DNA of 64,000 nt from Natronococcus jeotgali DSM 18795 (GCF_000337695.1 NZ_AOIA01000162.1:1-64000), one strand, 5' to 3'; positions 1 through 10,000 are shown, counted from the first letter of the stretch. The notes: generated from the sequence alone by a model not told the origin. Numbers and translations: made by a program.

Positions 1-12
1 TCGCGCCATCAG

Positions 13-31
13 AGATGTGTATAAGAGACAG
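13..31 (+). other. Nextera transposon adapter (mosaic end) at contig edge
   Basis: Bases 13-31 read AGATGTGTATAAGAGACAG, the 19-base mosaic end used in tagmentation sequencing libraries. Read through in the three frames it gives the known adapter peptides MCIRDR, MYKRQ and, on the other strand, VSYTHL. It joins directly to thiolase coding sequence at about base 32. Bases 1-12 are probably also not genomic. This is a library artefact left at the contig end, not biology. Confidence 0.97.
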
Positions 32-467
32 GGTCGGCCTCTTCCAGCGCGAGTCGCTGACCTCGATCCCCGCGAGCGTCCGGGCGGGCGAGGACGCCTA
101 CGAGGAGGCCGGGATCGGCCCCGAGGAGCTCGACTTCGCCGAGGTCCACGACTGTTTCGCCATCGCCGAGCTGCTGGCCTACGAGGACCTGGGCTTCTGC
201 GAGCGCGGCGAGGCGGGTCGACTGCTGCGGGAGGGCGTCACCGATCCCGACGGCGAGTTGCCGACCAACACCAGCGGCGGGCTCAAATCCAAGGGCCACC
301 CGATCGGCGCGACCGGAACCGGTCAGGTCGTCGAGGCGTTCAAGCAGCTCCGCGGGGAGGCCTACGTCCAGGTCGACGATCCCCGGTACGGACTCACCCA
401 CAACGTCGGCGGCAGCGGGGGCGGGGTCACCGTTCACGTCTTCGAGCGCGAGGAGGTGGACGCATGA
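32..467 (+). CDS. Thiolase family protein (SCP-x type), C-terminal part
   Basis: C-terminal 144 residues of a thiolase; the 5' part is cut off by the contig end and adapter. The fragment has the family motifs HDCFAIAEL, NTSGGLKSKGHPIGATG (active-site His in GHP) and a late HNVGGSGGG loop, as in the SCP2/acetoacetyl-CoA thiolases of archaea. It would cleave a 3-ketoacyl-CoA with CoA, or condense acetyl-CoA in reverse. Its stop overlaps the next start (ATGA), so it is co-translated with the HMG-CoA-synthase-like/OB-fold protein. This thiolase plus DUF35 pairing is well known in archaea. Substrate cannot be told from the fragment; with the neighbouring dehydrogenase and hydratases a degradative role is likely. 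Confidence 0.9.
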
Positions 468-1870
468 GGGGGATCGTCGCGGGTAGCGTCTACGTCCCCC
501 GGTTCAGACTCGAGAGCGAGGAACTCGAGTCCGCGTGGGGAACGAACCACGCCTCGGGCGTCGGGGAGAAGGCCGTCCCCGCGGCCGACGAGGACGCGCT
601 GACGATGGCGATCGCGGCGGCCCGGCGGGTCCTCGACGACGCCGCGCTCGACCGTGCGGACCTGGGGACCGTCGCGGTCGCGACGACGAACCCGCCACTC
701 GAGGAGGGCGACGTCGTCCCGCAGCTGGTGCGGGCGCTGGACCTTCCCTCGGACGTCGCGAGCGCGACCGTTACCCAGCACGCCGCGGGCGGCGCGGAGG
801 CGCTCTCGCGGGCGCTCGACGCCGACGGTCCCGCGCTGGTCGTCGCTTCGGACTGCCCCGAGGGCGACCCCGCGGACGCCGACCACGCGCTCGGCGCCGG
901 CGCGGCGGCGTTCGTGATCGACGACGACTCCGCGGTCCCGATCCGCGACGTCACCTGGCACAACGACCACGCGCCCGGCGTCCGCTTTCGCGAGCGCGGC
1001 GAGCGCGGCGTCGAGTCCCTCGACATCACGACCTACGAGCGAACGGCGCTCCGCGAGGCCGTCACCGAGACCGCGTCGGCGCTCGCGGTCGACCTCGAGG
1101 ACGTCGGCGCCGCGGCGATCCACCAGCCAGACGGCGGGCTTCCCTACCGCATCACGGGCGATATCCCCGTCTCCGGCGAGGCGGTGGCGGCCGGCACCGT
1201 CGCCGACCGCATCGGCGACGCCGGCGCGGCGACGGTGCCGATCGGGCTGCTCGCGGCCCTCGCCGAGGCCGAGGACGACGCGACGCTCGGCGTCTTCGTC
1301 GGCGGCGGCACCGCAGCCGCGCTCGCCTGCGAGGGGAGCCTCTCCGTCTCGGGTCTCGAGGACCTCGAAGGCGGCGAGCCCGTCGAGTACGCGACCTACC
1401 TCCGCGAGCGCGGCTACGTCGTCGACGGCGAGGTCGCCGGCGGCGGCGCGAACGTCAGCCTGCCGAACTGGCGGCGCTCGCTCGAGCAGCGCTACCGGCT
1501 CGTCGCCGGCGAGTGCCCGGACTGCGGCGGGGTCACGTTCCCGCCCGAGGGCGCCTGCCAGGAGTGTCACGCCCGCGTCGAGTTCGAGCCCGTCGAGGCC
1601 TCCCGGACCGGAACGACCCGTGCGGTGACGGTCATCGGCCAGGGCGGCGCGCCGCCCGAGTTCGCCGAACTGCAACAGCGCGACGGCGCCTACGCGGTCG
1701 CGATCGTCGAGCTCGAGGCCGGCGGCGGGACGGTGACGCTCCCGGCCCAGCTCACCGACGTCGATCCCGACTCCGTGGCCGTGGGCGACGAGGTCAGGGC
1801 GACGATCCGGAAGATCTACGCGCAGGAGGGCGTGCCCCGCTACGGCGTGAAGTTCGAACCGGTCGAGTAG
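464..1870 (+). CDS. HMG-CoA-synthase-like domain fused to zinc-ribbon OB-fold (DUF35)
   Basis: A 468-residue protein. Residues 1 to ~320 resemble archaeal hydroxymethylglutaryl-CoA synthase (thiolase fold): the start MRGIVAGSVYVPRFRL, the GVGEKAVPAADEDALTMA block and the His motif IHQPDGGLP (His220) are recognisable. Residues ~345-468 are a DUF35 unit: a rubredoxin-like zinc ribbon (CPDC and CQEC) followed by an OB-fold that usually binds acyl-CoA. The place where HMG-CoA synthase has its nucleophilic Cys reads QHAAGGAEAL; the first Cys of the protein is residue 131, so condensation activity is doubtful. ATGA overlap with the thiolase suggests a complex, the DUF35 part perhaps forming a shared CoA site. 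Start is the overlapping ATG. Confidence 0.85.
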   Translation: MRGIVAGSVYVPRFRLESEELESAWGTNHASGVGEKAVPAADEDALTMAIAAARRVLDDAALDRADLGTVAVATTNPPLEEGDVVPQLVRALDLPSDVASATVTQHAAGGAEALSRALDADGPALVVASDCPEGDPADADHALGAGAAAFVIDDDSAVPIRDVTWHNDHAPGVRFRERGERGVESLDITTYERTALREAVTETASALAVDLEDVGAAAIHQPDGGLPYRITGDIPVSGEAVAAGTVADRIGDAGAATVPIGLLAALAEAEDDATLGVFVGGGTAAALACEGSLSVSGLEDLEGGEPVEYATYLRERGYVVDGEVAGGGANVSLPNWRRSLEQRYRLVAGECPDCGGVTFPPEGACQECHARVEFEPVEASRTGTTRAVTVIGQGGAPPEFAELQQRDGAYAVAIVELEAGGGTVTLPAQLTDVDPDSVAVGDEVRATIRKIYAQEGVPRYGVKFEPVE

Positions 1871-1963
1871 CGTCCCGACGCGCTCGGTCCCCCTACCGGT
1901 TGCAAGAACCGACGGGACCGCTGCCTTTACCGCGGTAACGGTGTACGAGGTACGTGTAGACGC

Positions 1964-2341
1964 ATGACAGACGACTGCGACGAGCGACGGGGCGCGCGTC
2001 CAGGGAGCCCGTACGGGGCGGAGACGCGGTCACTCGACGACCTCCTCGAGGTGCTGGCCGACCGACGCCGACGGTGTCTGCTGGCGTACCTGCTGGATCG
2101 GGACGCGGCCGCCGCGTCGTTCGAGGACGTCACCGACGGCGTCCTCGCGGAGCTGGAACGACGGGGAGACAGGCGACCGAAGCGGGAGGTGATCGCCGTG
2201 GACCTCCGCCACCGCCACCTGCCGCGACTGGCCGACGTCGGCGTCCTCGAGTACGACTCGCGGAGCCGAACGGTCCGGGTCCGCGGCCACGAGCGTCTGG
2301 AGCGACTGTACGAGCGAATCCGACCGCTCGAGGAAGAATGA
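1964..2341 (+). CDS. DUF7344-type winged-helix protein
   Basis: A 125-residue protein of the haloarchaeal DUF7344 type: a helical segment LDDLLEVLADRRRRCLLAYLL, then a variable loop and the closing VDLRHRHLPRLADVGVLEYDSRSRTV, which forms the recognition helix and wing of a winged helix. Such proteins are thought to be transcription regulators, but few have been tested. It stands alone, 93 bases after the thiolase partner gene, with a TATA-like TAACGG element about 27 bases before the ATG. Two relatives lie at 60781-61146 and 63551-63922. Target unknown. Confidence 0.75.
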   Translation: MTDDCDERRGARPGSPYGAETRSLDDLLEVLADRRRRCLLAYLLDRDAAAASFEDVTDGVLAELERRGDRRPKREVIAVDLRHRHLPRLADVGVLEYDSRSRTVRVRGHERLERLYERIRPLEEE

Positions 2342-2399
2342 GAGGCGCCGCGGTCGCGGCCTCCGGTATGCTTATCGGTATCGTGGGAGAGAATGACGT

Positions 2400-3920
2400 A
2401 TGCGCGACCTTCGAACGCCGACCCCGGACGAACTCGAGCGATACGCCGCGGTGCACCACGTTGAACTCTCCGACGACGAGCGCGAGGACCTCGCGGCCGC
2501 CGCCGCCGGACTCCTGGACTCCTACGAGCGACTCGCGGCGCTTTCGCCGTCGGAGCCGACGACGCCTACTGACCCCGATCGGGCCGGAACCGTCCCGGAC
2601 GACGACGAGAACCCGTATAACGCCTTCGTCAGGCGCTGCTCGATATCCGGCCCTGCGAACGGCGACAGCCTCCTCGAGGGGTACGACGTCGGACTGAAAG
2701 ACAGCGTCTCCCTCGCCGGGATCGGGCTGACCTGTGGCTCCGCGGTGCTCTCGGAGTACGTGCCCTCGACGGACGCGACGGTCGCGACGCGGTTGCTCGA
2801 GGCGGGTGCGACGATCACCGGGAAACTCAACATGGAGGACATGGCCTTCTCGGGCAGCGGCGAGCTGTCGGCCTACGGCCCCGTCCCGAACCCGCGGGAT
2901 CCCGACCACCTCGCCGGCGGCTCCTCGAGCGGGTCGGCCGCCGCGGTCGTCACCGGCGACGTCGACGTCGCGATCGGTACCGACCAGGCCGGCTCGATCC
3001 GCATTCCGGCCGCGTGGTGTGGCTGTGTCGGACACAAGCCCACCTACGGGCTCGTCCCCTACACCGGGATCGTCGGGCTCGGCCGATCGTTCGACCACGC
3101 CGGCCCTCTCGCGCGCTCGGTCGAGGACTGCGCCCGCGCGCTCGAGGCCATCGCCGGCGCGGACGGGCTGGACCCGCGCCAGGGCGCCGTCCCCACGGAG
3201 CCGTACGTCGAGGGGCTCGAGGCTGACCCAGGCGACCTCACGATCGGCGTCCTCGAGGAGGGGTTCGACCGCGAGGAGAGCGAGCCCGGTGTCGACGAGA
3301 CCGTCAGCGACGCGCTCGACGAGTTCGCCGACGCGGGCGCCGAGCTGCGCGAGGTGTCGGTGCCGATGCACCGCGACGGGCTCGCGATCTGGAACGGGAT
3401 CGCCATCGAGGAGACGACCGCGACGATCCGTGGCGAGGGAATCGGCTCCTTCGGGAACGGCTACTACGACGCCGAGCTGATGGCGGCGTTCGGTCGGGCG
3501 CGCCGGGAGCGGGCCGACGAGTTCCCGCCGACGGTCAAGCTCGTGGTCGCGCTCGGGGAGTACCTCGCCGAGGAGTATCACGGTCGCTTCTACGCCAGGG
3601 CCCGGAACCTCGCGCTGGACCTCGCGGCCGCCTACGACGAGGCCCTCGCCGACGTCGACGTCCTCGCGATGCCGACGACGCCCCAGACGGCCCACGAACG
3701 CCTCGAAGACCCCTCGCGGCTCCAGGTCCTCGAGCGAGCGGTGAACATGCTCGAGAACACCGCCCCGTTCGACGCCACCGGCCATCCTGCACTCTCCGTG
3801 CCCGCGGGCTCGAGCGACGGGCTCCCGGTAGGACTGATGCTCGTCGGCGAGGCGTTCGAGGACGCGACGGTGTTGCGGGCGGGCCGCGCGTTCGAGCGAC
3901 GCGTCGACCCGACCGTCTGA
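2400..3920 (+). CDS. Amidase (amidase signature family)
   Basis: A 506-residue hydrolase of the amidase signature family, which cleaves carboxamides to the acid and ammonia. The Ser-cisSer-Lys triad is visible: Lys100 in VGLKDS, Ser175 in GGSSSG and the nucleophile Ser199 in QAGSIRIPA. The N-terminal ~75 residues are helical and typical of aryl amidases such as indoleacetamide hydrolase or the GatA relatives. No gatB or gatC is nearby, so a catabolic amidase is more likely than tRNA amidation. In this context it may release an aromatic acid from an amide. A TATA-like element (CTTATC) about 27 bases upstream supports the chosen ATG and a leaderless transcript. Confidence 0.9.
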   Translation: MRDLRTPTPDELERYAAVHHVELSDDEREDLAAAAAGLLDSYERLAALSPSEPTTPTDPDRAGTVPDDDENPYNAFVRRCSISGPANGDSLLEGYDVGLKDSVSLAGIGLTCGSAVLSEYVPSTDATVATRLLEAGATITGKLNMEDMAFSGSGELSAYGPVPNPRDPDHLAGGSSSGSAAAVVTGDVDVAIGTDQAGSIRIPAAWCGCVGHKPTYGLVPYTGIVGLGRSFDHAGPLARSVEDCARALEAIAGADGLDPRQGAVPTEPYVEGLEADPGDLTIGVLEEGFDREESEPGVDETVSDALDEFADAGAELREVSVPMHRDGLAIWNGIAIEETTATIRGEGIGSFGNGYYDAELMAAFGRARRERADEFPPTVKLVVALGEYLAEEYHGRFYARARNLALDLAAAYDEALADVDVLAMPTTPQTAHERLEDPSRLQVLERAVNMLENTAPFDATGHPALSVPAGSSDGLPVGLMLVGEAFEDATVLRAGRAFERRVDPTV

Positions 3921-3997
3921 TCGTCCCCGCCGGCCGTTCCGAACGGACGGGAGGTGGGATGGGAACACTTTTCATCGTCTCGCGAGTGGATTTGCAT

Positions 3998-4888
3998 ATG
4001 CACGTCACGGTACTCGGAGCCGGGAGCATGGGACACGGAATCGCGCAGGTGTCCGCGATGGCGGGCCACGACGTCGTCCTGCGCGACATCGAGGAGGAGT
4101 TCGTCGAGGACGGCCTCGAGGGGATCCGCGAGAACCTCCAGGGCGGAGTCGACCGGGACAAGGTCACCGAGGCGGAGATGGAGGAGGCCCTCGAGCGGAT
4201 CGAGGGGATGACCGACCTCGCAGACGCCGTCGCCGACGCCGATCTGGTGGTCGAGGCGGTTCCCGAGGACATGGAGCTGAAGAAGGACGTCTTCGCCGAC
4301 GTCGAGGACGCAGCCGACGAGGAGACGATCATCGCCTCGAACACGTCCTCGCTGTCGGTGACCGAGATGGCAAGCGCGCTCGAGCGACCCAAGCGCGCCG
4401 TCGGGCTGCACTTCTTCAACCCGCCTCACATCATGGACTTAGTCGAGATCGTGATCGCCGAGCAGACCGACGCCCGGACCGAGGAGGCGGCGATCGAGTA
4501 CGTCCGCGGGCTCGAGAAGGAAGACGTCGTCGTCCGGGATACGGCCGGCTTCGCTAGCTCGCGGCTCGGCGTCGCGACCGGACTCGAGGCGATCCGGATG
4601 GTCGAGGAGGGCGTCGCCAGCCCGGCCGATATCGACGAGGCGATGAAGATCGGCTACGGCTACCCGATGGGGCCCCTCGAGCTGACCGACCTCGTCGGGC
4701 TCGACGTCCGGCTGCACATCGCCGAACACCTCCGCGAGGAGTTAGGCGAGCGGTTCAAGCCCCCGCAGACGCTGCGCCGGAAGGTCCGGGCGGGCAAGCT
4801 CGGCAAGAAGTCCGGCGAGGGCTTTTACGTCTGGGAGGACGGCGAGCGCGTCGGCACGAGCGGCGACCGGGGTGAGGACGATGACTGA
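3998..4888 (+). CDS. 3-hydroxyacyl-CoA dehydrogenase
   Basis: A 296-residue enzyme oxidising L-3-hydroxyacyl-CoA to 3-ketoacyl-CoA with NAD. The N-terminal Rossmann fold begins VLGAGSMGHGIAQ; the catalytic elements SNTSSLSV and HFFNPPHIMDLVE (His-Glu pair) are intact; the C-terminal helical domain has YPMGPLELTDLVGLD and ends GKKSGEGFYVW. The ATG at 3998 begins directly at the first beta strand; an in-frame ATG at 3959 would add unrelated residues that lie in the promoter. An AT-rich ACTTTTCAT element lies ~27 bases upstream. It overlaps the next enoyl-CoA hydratase by 8 bases. It could serve as the PaaH/FadB-type step of the local pathway. Confidence 0.95.
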   Translation: MHVTVLGAGSMGHGIAQVSAMAGHDVVLRDIEEEFVEDGLEGIRENLQGGVDRDKVTEAEMEEALERIEGMTDLADAVADADLVVEAVPEDMELKKDVFADVEDAADEETIIASNTSSLSVTEMASALERPKRAVGLHFFNPPHIMDLVEIVIAEQTDARTEEAAIEYVRGLEKEDVVVRDTAGFASSRLGVATGLEAIRMVEEGVASPADIDEAMKIGYGYPMGPLELTDLVGLDVRLHIAEHLREELGERFKPPQTLRRKVRAGKLGKKSGEGFYVWEDGERVGTSGDRGEDDD

Positions 4889-5687
4889 GCTCGAAGACGA
4901 GTACGAGCTGCTGTCGGTCGAGGTCGGCGAGCGCGCCGATCGGGTCGCGACCGTCGCGATCGAGCGCCCCGACGCCCGCAACGCGCTCAACGGCCAGGTC
5001 CGCACGGAGCTCAAAGAGGCCGTCGCCGCGGCCGACGCCGACGACGAGGTTCGCGTCCTCGTGCTCACCGGGGGCGACGGGTCGGGCGCGTTCGTCGCCG
5101 GCGCCGACGTCACCGAGTTCGCCGACCGCGGCGTCGTCGAGCAGCGCGAGGCCAGCGAGCGACCCCGCGTCTACGAGACCGTCGACGACGCCTCGATCCC
5201 CGTGATCGCCCGCGTCAACGGCCACGCGCTGGGCGGTGGCTGCGAGCTCGCACAGGCCTGCGACGTCCGGATCGCGCAGGCGGGCGCGAAGCTCGGCCAG
5301 CCCGAGATCAACCTCGGGATCATGCCCGGCGGCGGCGGCACCCAGCGGCTCACCCGCCTGGTCGGCGAGGGCCAGGCGATGAAGCTCGTGCTCTCGGGCG
5401 AGCTGATCGACGCCGCCGAAGCGAAGGAGATCGGCCTGATCGACGAGGTCCACGACGCCGAGGCCCTCGACGACCGCGTCTACGAACTCGCCGGGACGAT
5501 GGCATCGAAGAGTCCGATCGCCCTGGAGTTCGCCAAAAAAGCGATCAAGGCCAGCTCCCGGACGGGCCTCGAGGAGGGACTCGACTACGAGGCCGAGCTG
5601 TTCGTCCAGCTCTTTGCCACCGAGGACAAAGACGAGGGGATCGAGGCGTTCCTCGAGGGACGCGACCCCGAGTTCACCGGCGAGTAA
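4881..5687 (+). CDS. Enoyl-CoA hydratase
   Basis: A 268-residue crotonase-family enzyme that hydrates 2-enoyl-CoA. Oxyanion-hole motifs are FVAGADVTEF and NGHALGGGCELAQACD; the catalytic Glu region reads PEINLGIMPGGGGTQRL. A second active-site Glu is likely in the GGGCELA/PEIN region as in rat crotonase. The ATG at 4881 overlaps the dehydrogenase stop in the form ATGACTGA and follows GGTGAGG at a good ribosome-binding distance; a GTG at 4872 is a less likely start. With the dehydrogenase it forms a two-step beta-oxidation cassette. Confidence 0.93.
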   Translation: MTELEDEYELLSVEVGERADRVATVAIERPDARNALNGQVRTELKEAVAAADADDEVRVLVLTGGDGSGAFVAGADVTEFADRGVVEQREASERPRVYETVDDASIPVIARVNGHALGGGCELAQACDVRIAQAGAKLGQPEINLGIMPGGGGTQRLTRLVGEGQAMKLVLSGELIDAAEAKEIGLIDEVHDAEALDDRVYELAGTMASKSPIALEFAKKAIKASSRTGLEEGLDYEAELFVQLFATEDKDEGIEAFLEGRDPEFTGE

Positions 5688-5791
5688 CCGCATCGGCGTC
5701 CGTGGCTCTCCTTCGAACTGCGCGTTTGCGAACCACGTGGGAAGACGAGGTCTCGACGAACGCGTCCTCGAGAACGCTTGTCGGCGCCGCG

Positions 5792-6901
5792 TCAGGCGTC
5801 GCCGACGCGGAGAACCGGCTTGATCGTGTCGCCGCTCTCCGAGTCCGCGACCGCCTGTTCGATCTCCTCGAAGTCGTAGTACGTGATGAGTTCGTCGAAC
5901 GGGAACTTCCCGTCCCGATATAGATCGACCAGATCCGGGATGAACTGCTGCGGGTCGGCGTCGCCCTCGACGATCCCGGTGATGCTCCGCCCGTTCAGGA
6001 TGAGGTCGTTGACGTCGTAGCTGGCCCGCGTGCCAAGCGCCGGGGCGCCGACGATCCCGAGGGTTCCCCGCTGGGTGAGGACGTCGGTCGCCTGCTCGGC
6101 GACATCCGGGACCCCGGTCGTCTCCAGCGCGTAGTCGACGCCCCCGGTTAGCTCCCGAACTGCGTCGACGACGCCGTCGGCGTCGTCGGGGTTTACCGTC
6201 TCGGTGGCGCCGAACTCGCGGGCCGATTCCAGTCGCCCATCCACTAGATCGACAGAAACGATCTCCGTGCAGCCCGTTAGCTCGGCCGCCATGACGGCGG
6301 AGAGGCCGACCGATCCCGCGCCGAAGATCGCGATCGACGATCCCGGATCCGGCGACAGGGAGTTGATGACGCCGCCCGCACCCGTCTGGATCCCGCACCC
6401 CAGCGGCCCGAGCGCTTCCAGCGGAACGTCCTTCTCGACGGGGACGACGTTTCGCTCGGTTGCGACCGCGTGGGTGGCGAACGACGACTGGCCGAAAAAG
6501 TGGCCGCTGATCCCGTCGCCGTCCTGCGAGATCGGCGAGCTTCCGTCCTCGGGTCGGGCGCCGCCGAAGTTGTGCGCGAAAAAGTCCGCGCAGAACGCGG
6601 GATGGCCGTCCCGGCAGCTCGGACACGTCCCGTCGTAGTCGAAGCTCATAACCACGTGGTCGCCGGGTTCGACGGTCGTCACGTTCGACCCGACCTCCTC
6701 GACGACCCCTGACCCCTCGTGGCCCAGCACCGCGGGCAACGGCGTCGGATACAGCTGGTCGCGAACGATCAGGTCGGTGTGACAGACGCCGGCCCCGACG
6801 ACGCGAACGAGCACCTCGTCCGATCGCGGTTCCTCGAGCGTTACCTCCTCGATCTCGAACGATCCTTCCTCCTCGCGTACGACCGCCGCGCGAACGTTCA
6901 T
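5792..6901 (-). CDS. Zinc-dependent NAD(P) alcohol dehydrogenase (aryl-alcohol type)
   Basis: A 369-residue medium-chain dehydrogenase. Catalytic zinc ligands are Cys40 (CHTD), His61-Glu62 (GHEGSGVVEEVGS) and Cys174 (GCGIQTGAGG). The NAD fold has IFGAGSVGLSAVMAA followed by an acidic residue (VDLV), favouring NAD. The domain layout and the GHPAFC segment match aryl-alcohol (benzyl alcohol) dehydrogenases. Only three of the usual four structural-zinc cysteines are present (C93, C96, C104); the first is Asp90. Start: ATG at 6901 rather than the GTG at 6916, because the fold starts MNVRAAVV. It is convergent with the hydratase at 4881-5687 and could oxidise an aryl alcohol in the aromatic pathway. 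Confidence 0.88.
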   Translation of the reverse strand: MNVRAAVVREEEGSFEIEEVTLEEPRSDEVLVRVVGAGVCHTDLIVRDQLYPTPLPAVLGHEGSGVVEEVGSNVTTVEPGDHVVMSFDYDGTCPSCRDGHPAFCADFFAHNFGGARPEDGSSPISQDGDGISGHFFGQSSFATHAVATERNVVPVEKDVPLEALGPLGCGIQTGAGGVINSLSPDPGSSIAIFGAGSVGLSAVMAAELTGCTEIVSVDLVDGRLESAREFGATETVNPDDADGVVDAVRELTGGVDYALETTGVPDVAEQATDVLTQRGTLGIVGAPALGTRASYDVNDLILNGRSITGIVEGDADPQQFIPDLVDLYRDGKFPFDELITYYDFEEIEQAVADSESGDTIKPVLRVGDA

Positions 6902-7048
6902 GGGTACGACCGACACTCCACGCGGTGGGGCTTATTCGTTTTGGCACGCTATCCCACAGCTTGGGTCGTCGATCGTCGCGGGCGACGATCCGGTACGCCC
7001 GGTCGAGTCGAATCGGACTTCGGACCGAGACGGGACCTCGACGGCGCG

Positions 7049-10000
7049 TCAGTCGTCCGCGGGGGCTGCCGTCCCGCCTGCGGCCTCGAGCCGGACGCTC
7101 GAGACCTTGAACTCCGGAATCCCGCTAATCGGGTCGAACGTCTCCTGGGTGAGTTCGTTGACCGCGCCGTCGGCGAAGTGCATCGGCATGAAGACGACGC
7201 CCCGGTCGGGACGGTCGGTCACCTGCGCGGTCACCTCGATCGAGCCGCGCCGGGACTCGAGGCGGACGTCCTCGCCGTCGGCGACGCCGAGCTGGGCGGC
7301 CGTCTCGGGGTGGACCTCGACGAAGCTCTCGCCGACGTGGGACATGATCCCCTCGACGCGGCGGGTGAGCGTCCCCGTGTGGAAGTGATAGAGGACGCGC
7401 CCGGTCGTCAGCGTCAGCGGGTACTCCTCGTCAGGGAGCTCGCCGGGCTCTCCCAGGTCGGCGGGGACGAACCGGGCCTTCCCGTCCTCGAAGTTGAATT
7501 CCTCGTCGTAGAGGTACGGCGTGCCGGGATCGGACTCGTCCCGACAGGGCCACTGCAGTCCGCCCTCGCGCTCGAGGCGCTCGTGGCTGATCCCGCCGTA
7601 TATCGGTGCGAGATCACTGATCTCGTCCATGACCTCTGCAGGCGAAGCGTAGCTCCAGTCGTAGCCCAACCGGTTCGCGATCGTCTGCAGAATCTGCCAG
7701 TCCTGGCGGGCCTCCCCGGGCGGGGACAGCGCCTGGCGGACCAGCTGGACCCGGCGTTCGGTGTTGGTGAACGTGCCGTCCTTCTCGGCGAAGCTTGCTG
7801 CCGGTAGGACGACGTCGGCGTGTTCGGCGGTCTCGGTCAGGAAGATGTCCTGGACGGCGAGGAAGTCCAGTTCCTCGAGGGCGGCCTCGGCGTGGTCGAT
7901 GTCGGGTTCGGAAAGCGCGGGGTTCTCGCCCATCACGTACATCCCGCGGACGGCGCCCGCGTGGGCTTCCTCGAAGACCTCGGGAACGGTCAACCCGGGC
8001 TCGCTCGGGGGTCGCTCGCCCCAGGCGTCCTCGAAGACCTCGAGGACGTCGGGGTCGTCGACGGGCTGGTAGCCCGGCAGGCTGTTGGGCAGCGTACCCA
8101 TGTCGCCACCGCCGCCCTGGACGTTGTTGTGACCGCGGAACGGCGAGAGCCCCGCGTTCGGCTTGCCGACGTGGCCCGTGACGAGCGCGAGGTTCGCCAG
8201 CGCCAGCACGTTCTGGGTGCCGTGGGAGTGTTGGGTCATCCCCATCGCCCAGCCGAACACGCAGCTGTCGGCGGTCGCGATCGTCTCGGCCGCGTTCGCG
8301 AGTTCGTCGGGCGCGACGCCACAGAGGCGCTCGACCTCCGCGGGCGTGAACGGCTCGACCTTCTCGCGGAGTTCCTCGAGGTTCGTCGTTCGTTCGGCGA
8401 CGAATTCCTCGTCGTGGAGGTCGTGCTCGAGGACGTACCGGGTCAACCCGTTGATCCAGGCGACGTCGTAGCCGGGTTCGACCCGGGTGTACTGGTCGGC
8501 GTGCTCGGCGATGCCGACCCGTCGCGGATCGAAGACGAACAGGTCCGCGCCGTCGCGGACGTTCTGCTTGATACGGGTAGCCAGCACGGGGTGGCTCTCG
8601 GTCGTGTTCGAACCGGTGATCAGGTAGCAGTCGGCGTTGGCGACGTCCTCGATGCGGTTCGTCATCGCGCCGTAGCCCACCGTCTGTTTCAGCGCCGCGA
8701 CCGTCGAGGAGTGACAGAGCCGCGCGCAGTTGTCGACGTTTTTCGTCCCCAGAACCTGGCGGGCGAACTTCTGTAGCAGGTAGTTCTCCTCGTTGGTACA
8801 CTTCGAGGAGGCAAAGCAAGCCAGCGCGTCCGGCCCGTGCTCCTCGTGGATCCCGGAGAGTCCGTCGACGACCCGCTCGAGGGCCTCCTCCCAGCCGGCC
8901 TCGCGGAGCTCGCCGCTCTCCCGGTCTCGCACCAGGGGTTGCTCGAGGCGGTCCTCGCTGTCGACGAAGTCGTAGCCGAACTTCCCCTTGACACAGGTCG
9001 AGAACCCGTCGTTGGCGGGGGCGTGGTCGGCGTCGGTCGGTCGGACCCCCAGTACCTCCTCGTCGTCGGTGTAGACGTCGAACCGGCAGCCGACGCTGCA
9101 GTAGCCACAGGTCGTCTCGGTGACGTCGAGATCGTCGAGCCGACGGTCGGCGACGAACTCGGCGATGTCGAACATCTGCCCCTCCGAGAGGACGCTCGCG
9201 GCGACGCTCTCGCCGGCGTGTTCGGCCTCGAGGAGCGCGCGCTCGCCGGCGTTCCGAACGGTCTCGGTCGCCCGTCGCTTCGCCCGCTCCATGACGCCCG
9301 CGACGCCCGACAGTTCGGCGTCGTCCTCGGGCTCGGCGGAACCGCCCGCGCCGTGGGCCTCGCTCGAGTCCTCGGATTCGACGGTCTTTCCGATGGAGTT
9401 CTTCTGGTTGAAGCCGGGAACGGGCAGCGTGGCGCTGTCGGCGAGGCCCGTCTCCGTGATCGACCCCGTCGGACAGACCGTCGCGCAGTGGCCACAGGAG
9501 ACGCAGGCCGAGTCGACCATCGCCTCGGCGTCGTCCTGGAAGCCGATCCGGGTGTCCTCGCCGGTGCCCTCGATCCGGAGCACGCCCTCGACCTGGACGT
9601 CGTTGCAGGCCTCGACGCAGCGATTACAGAGGATGCACTTGTTCCGGTCGATCCGGATGAACGGCGAGGTGTCGTCGAGGGGTTCGTACTCCTCGCGGTC
9701 GTCGAAGACGCCGTAGCGCGGCTCCTCGACCTCGTTCTCGATCGCGGTGTCCTGCAGCTCGCAGCGCCCGTTCTGGCCGCAGGTCGTACACCGGAGGTTG
9801 TGGTTCGAGAGCACCAGATCGAGGTTGACGTCCCGGGCCTCCGCGGCTTCCTCCTCGTCGGTGCGGACCTCGAGACCCTCCTCGGCGGGGTGGCTACACG
9901 CGGGCACGATCCCGTGCTCGTCGGTGTCGACGACGCAGGTCCGACAGGTGCTCCGGGGGCCGATCTCCTCGCTGCCCTCGTAGTGACACAGCGCGGGCAC

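Noticed and set aside
434-1675. Long minus-strand open frame (413 codons)
   Set aside because: It is antisense to the HMG-CoA-synthase-like gene, has no recognisable domain and an Arg/Asp-skewed composition caused by GC-rich third positions.
2400-3920. GatA subunit of the tRNA amidotransferase
   Set aside because: No gatB, gatC, gatD or gatE is nearby and the N-terminal region is of the aryl-amidase type.
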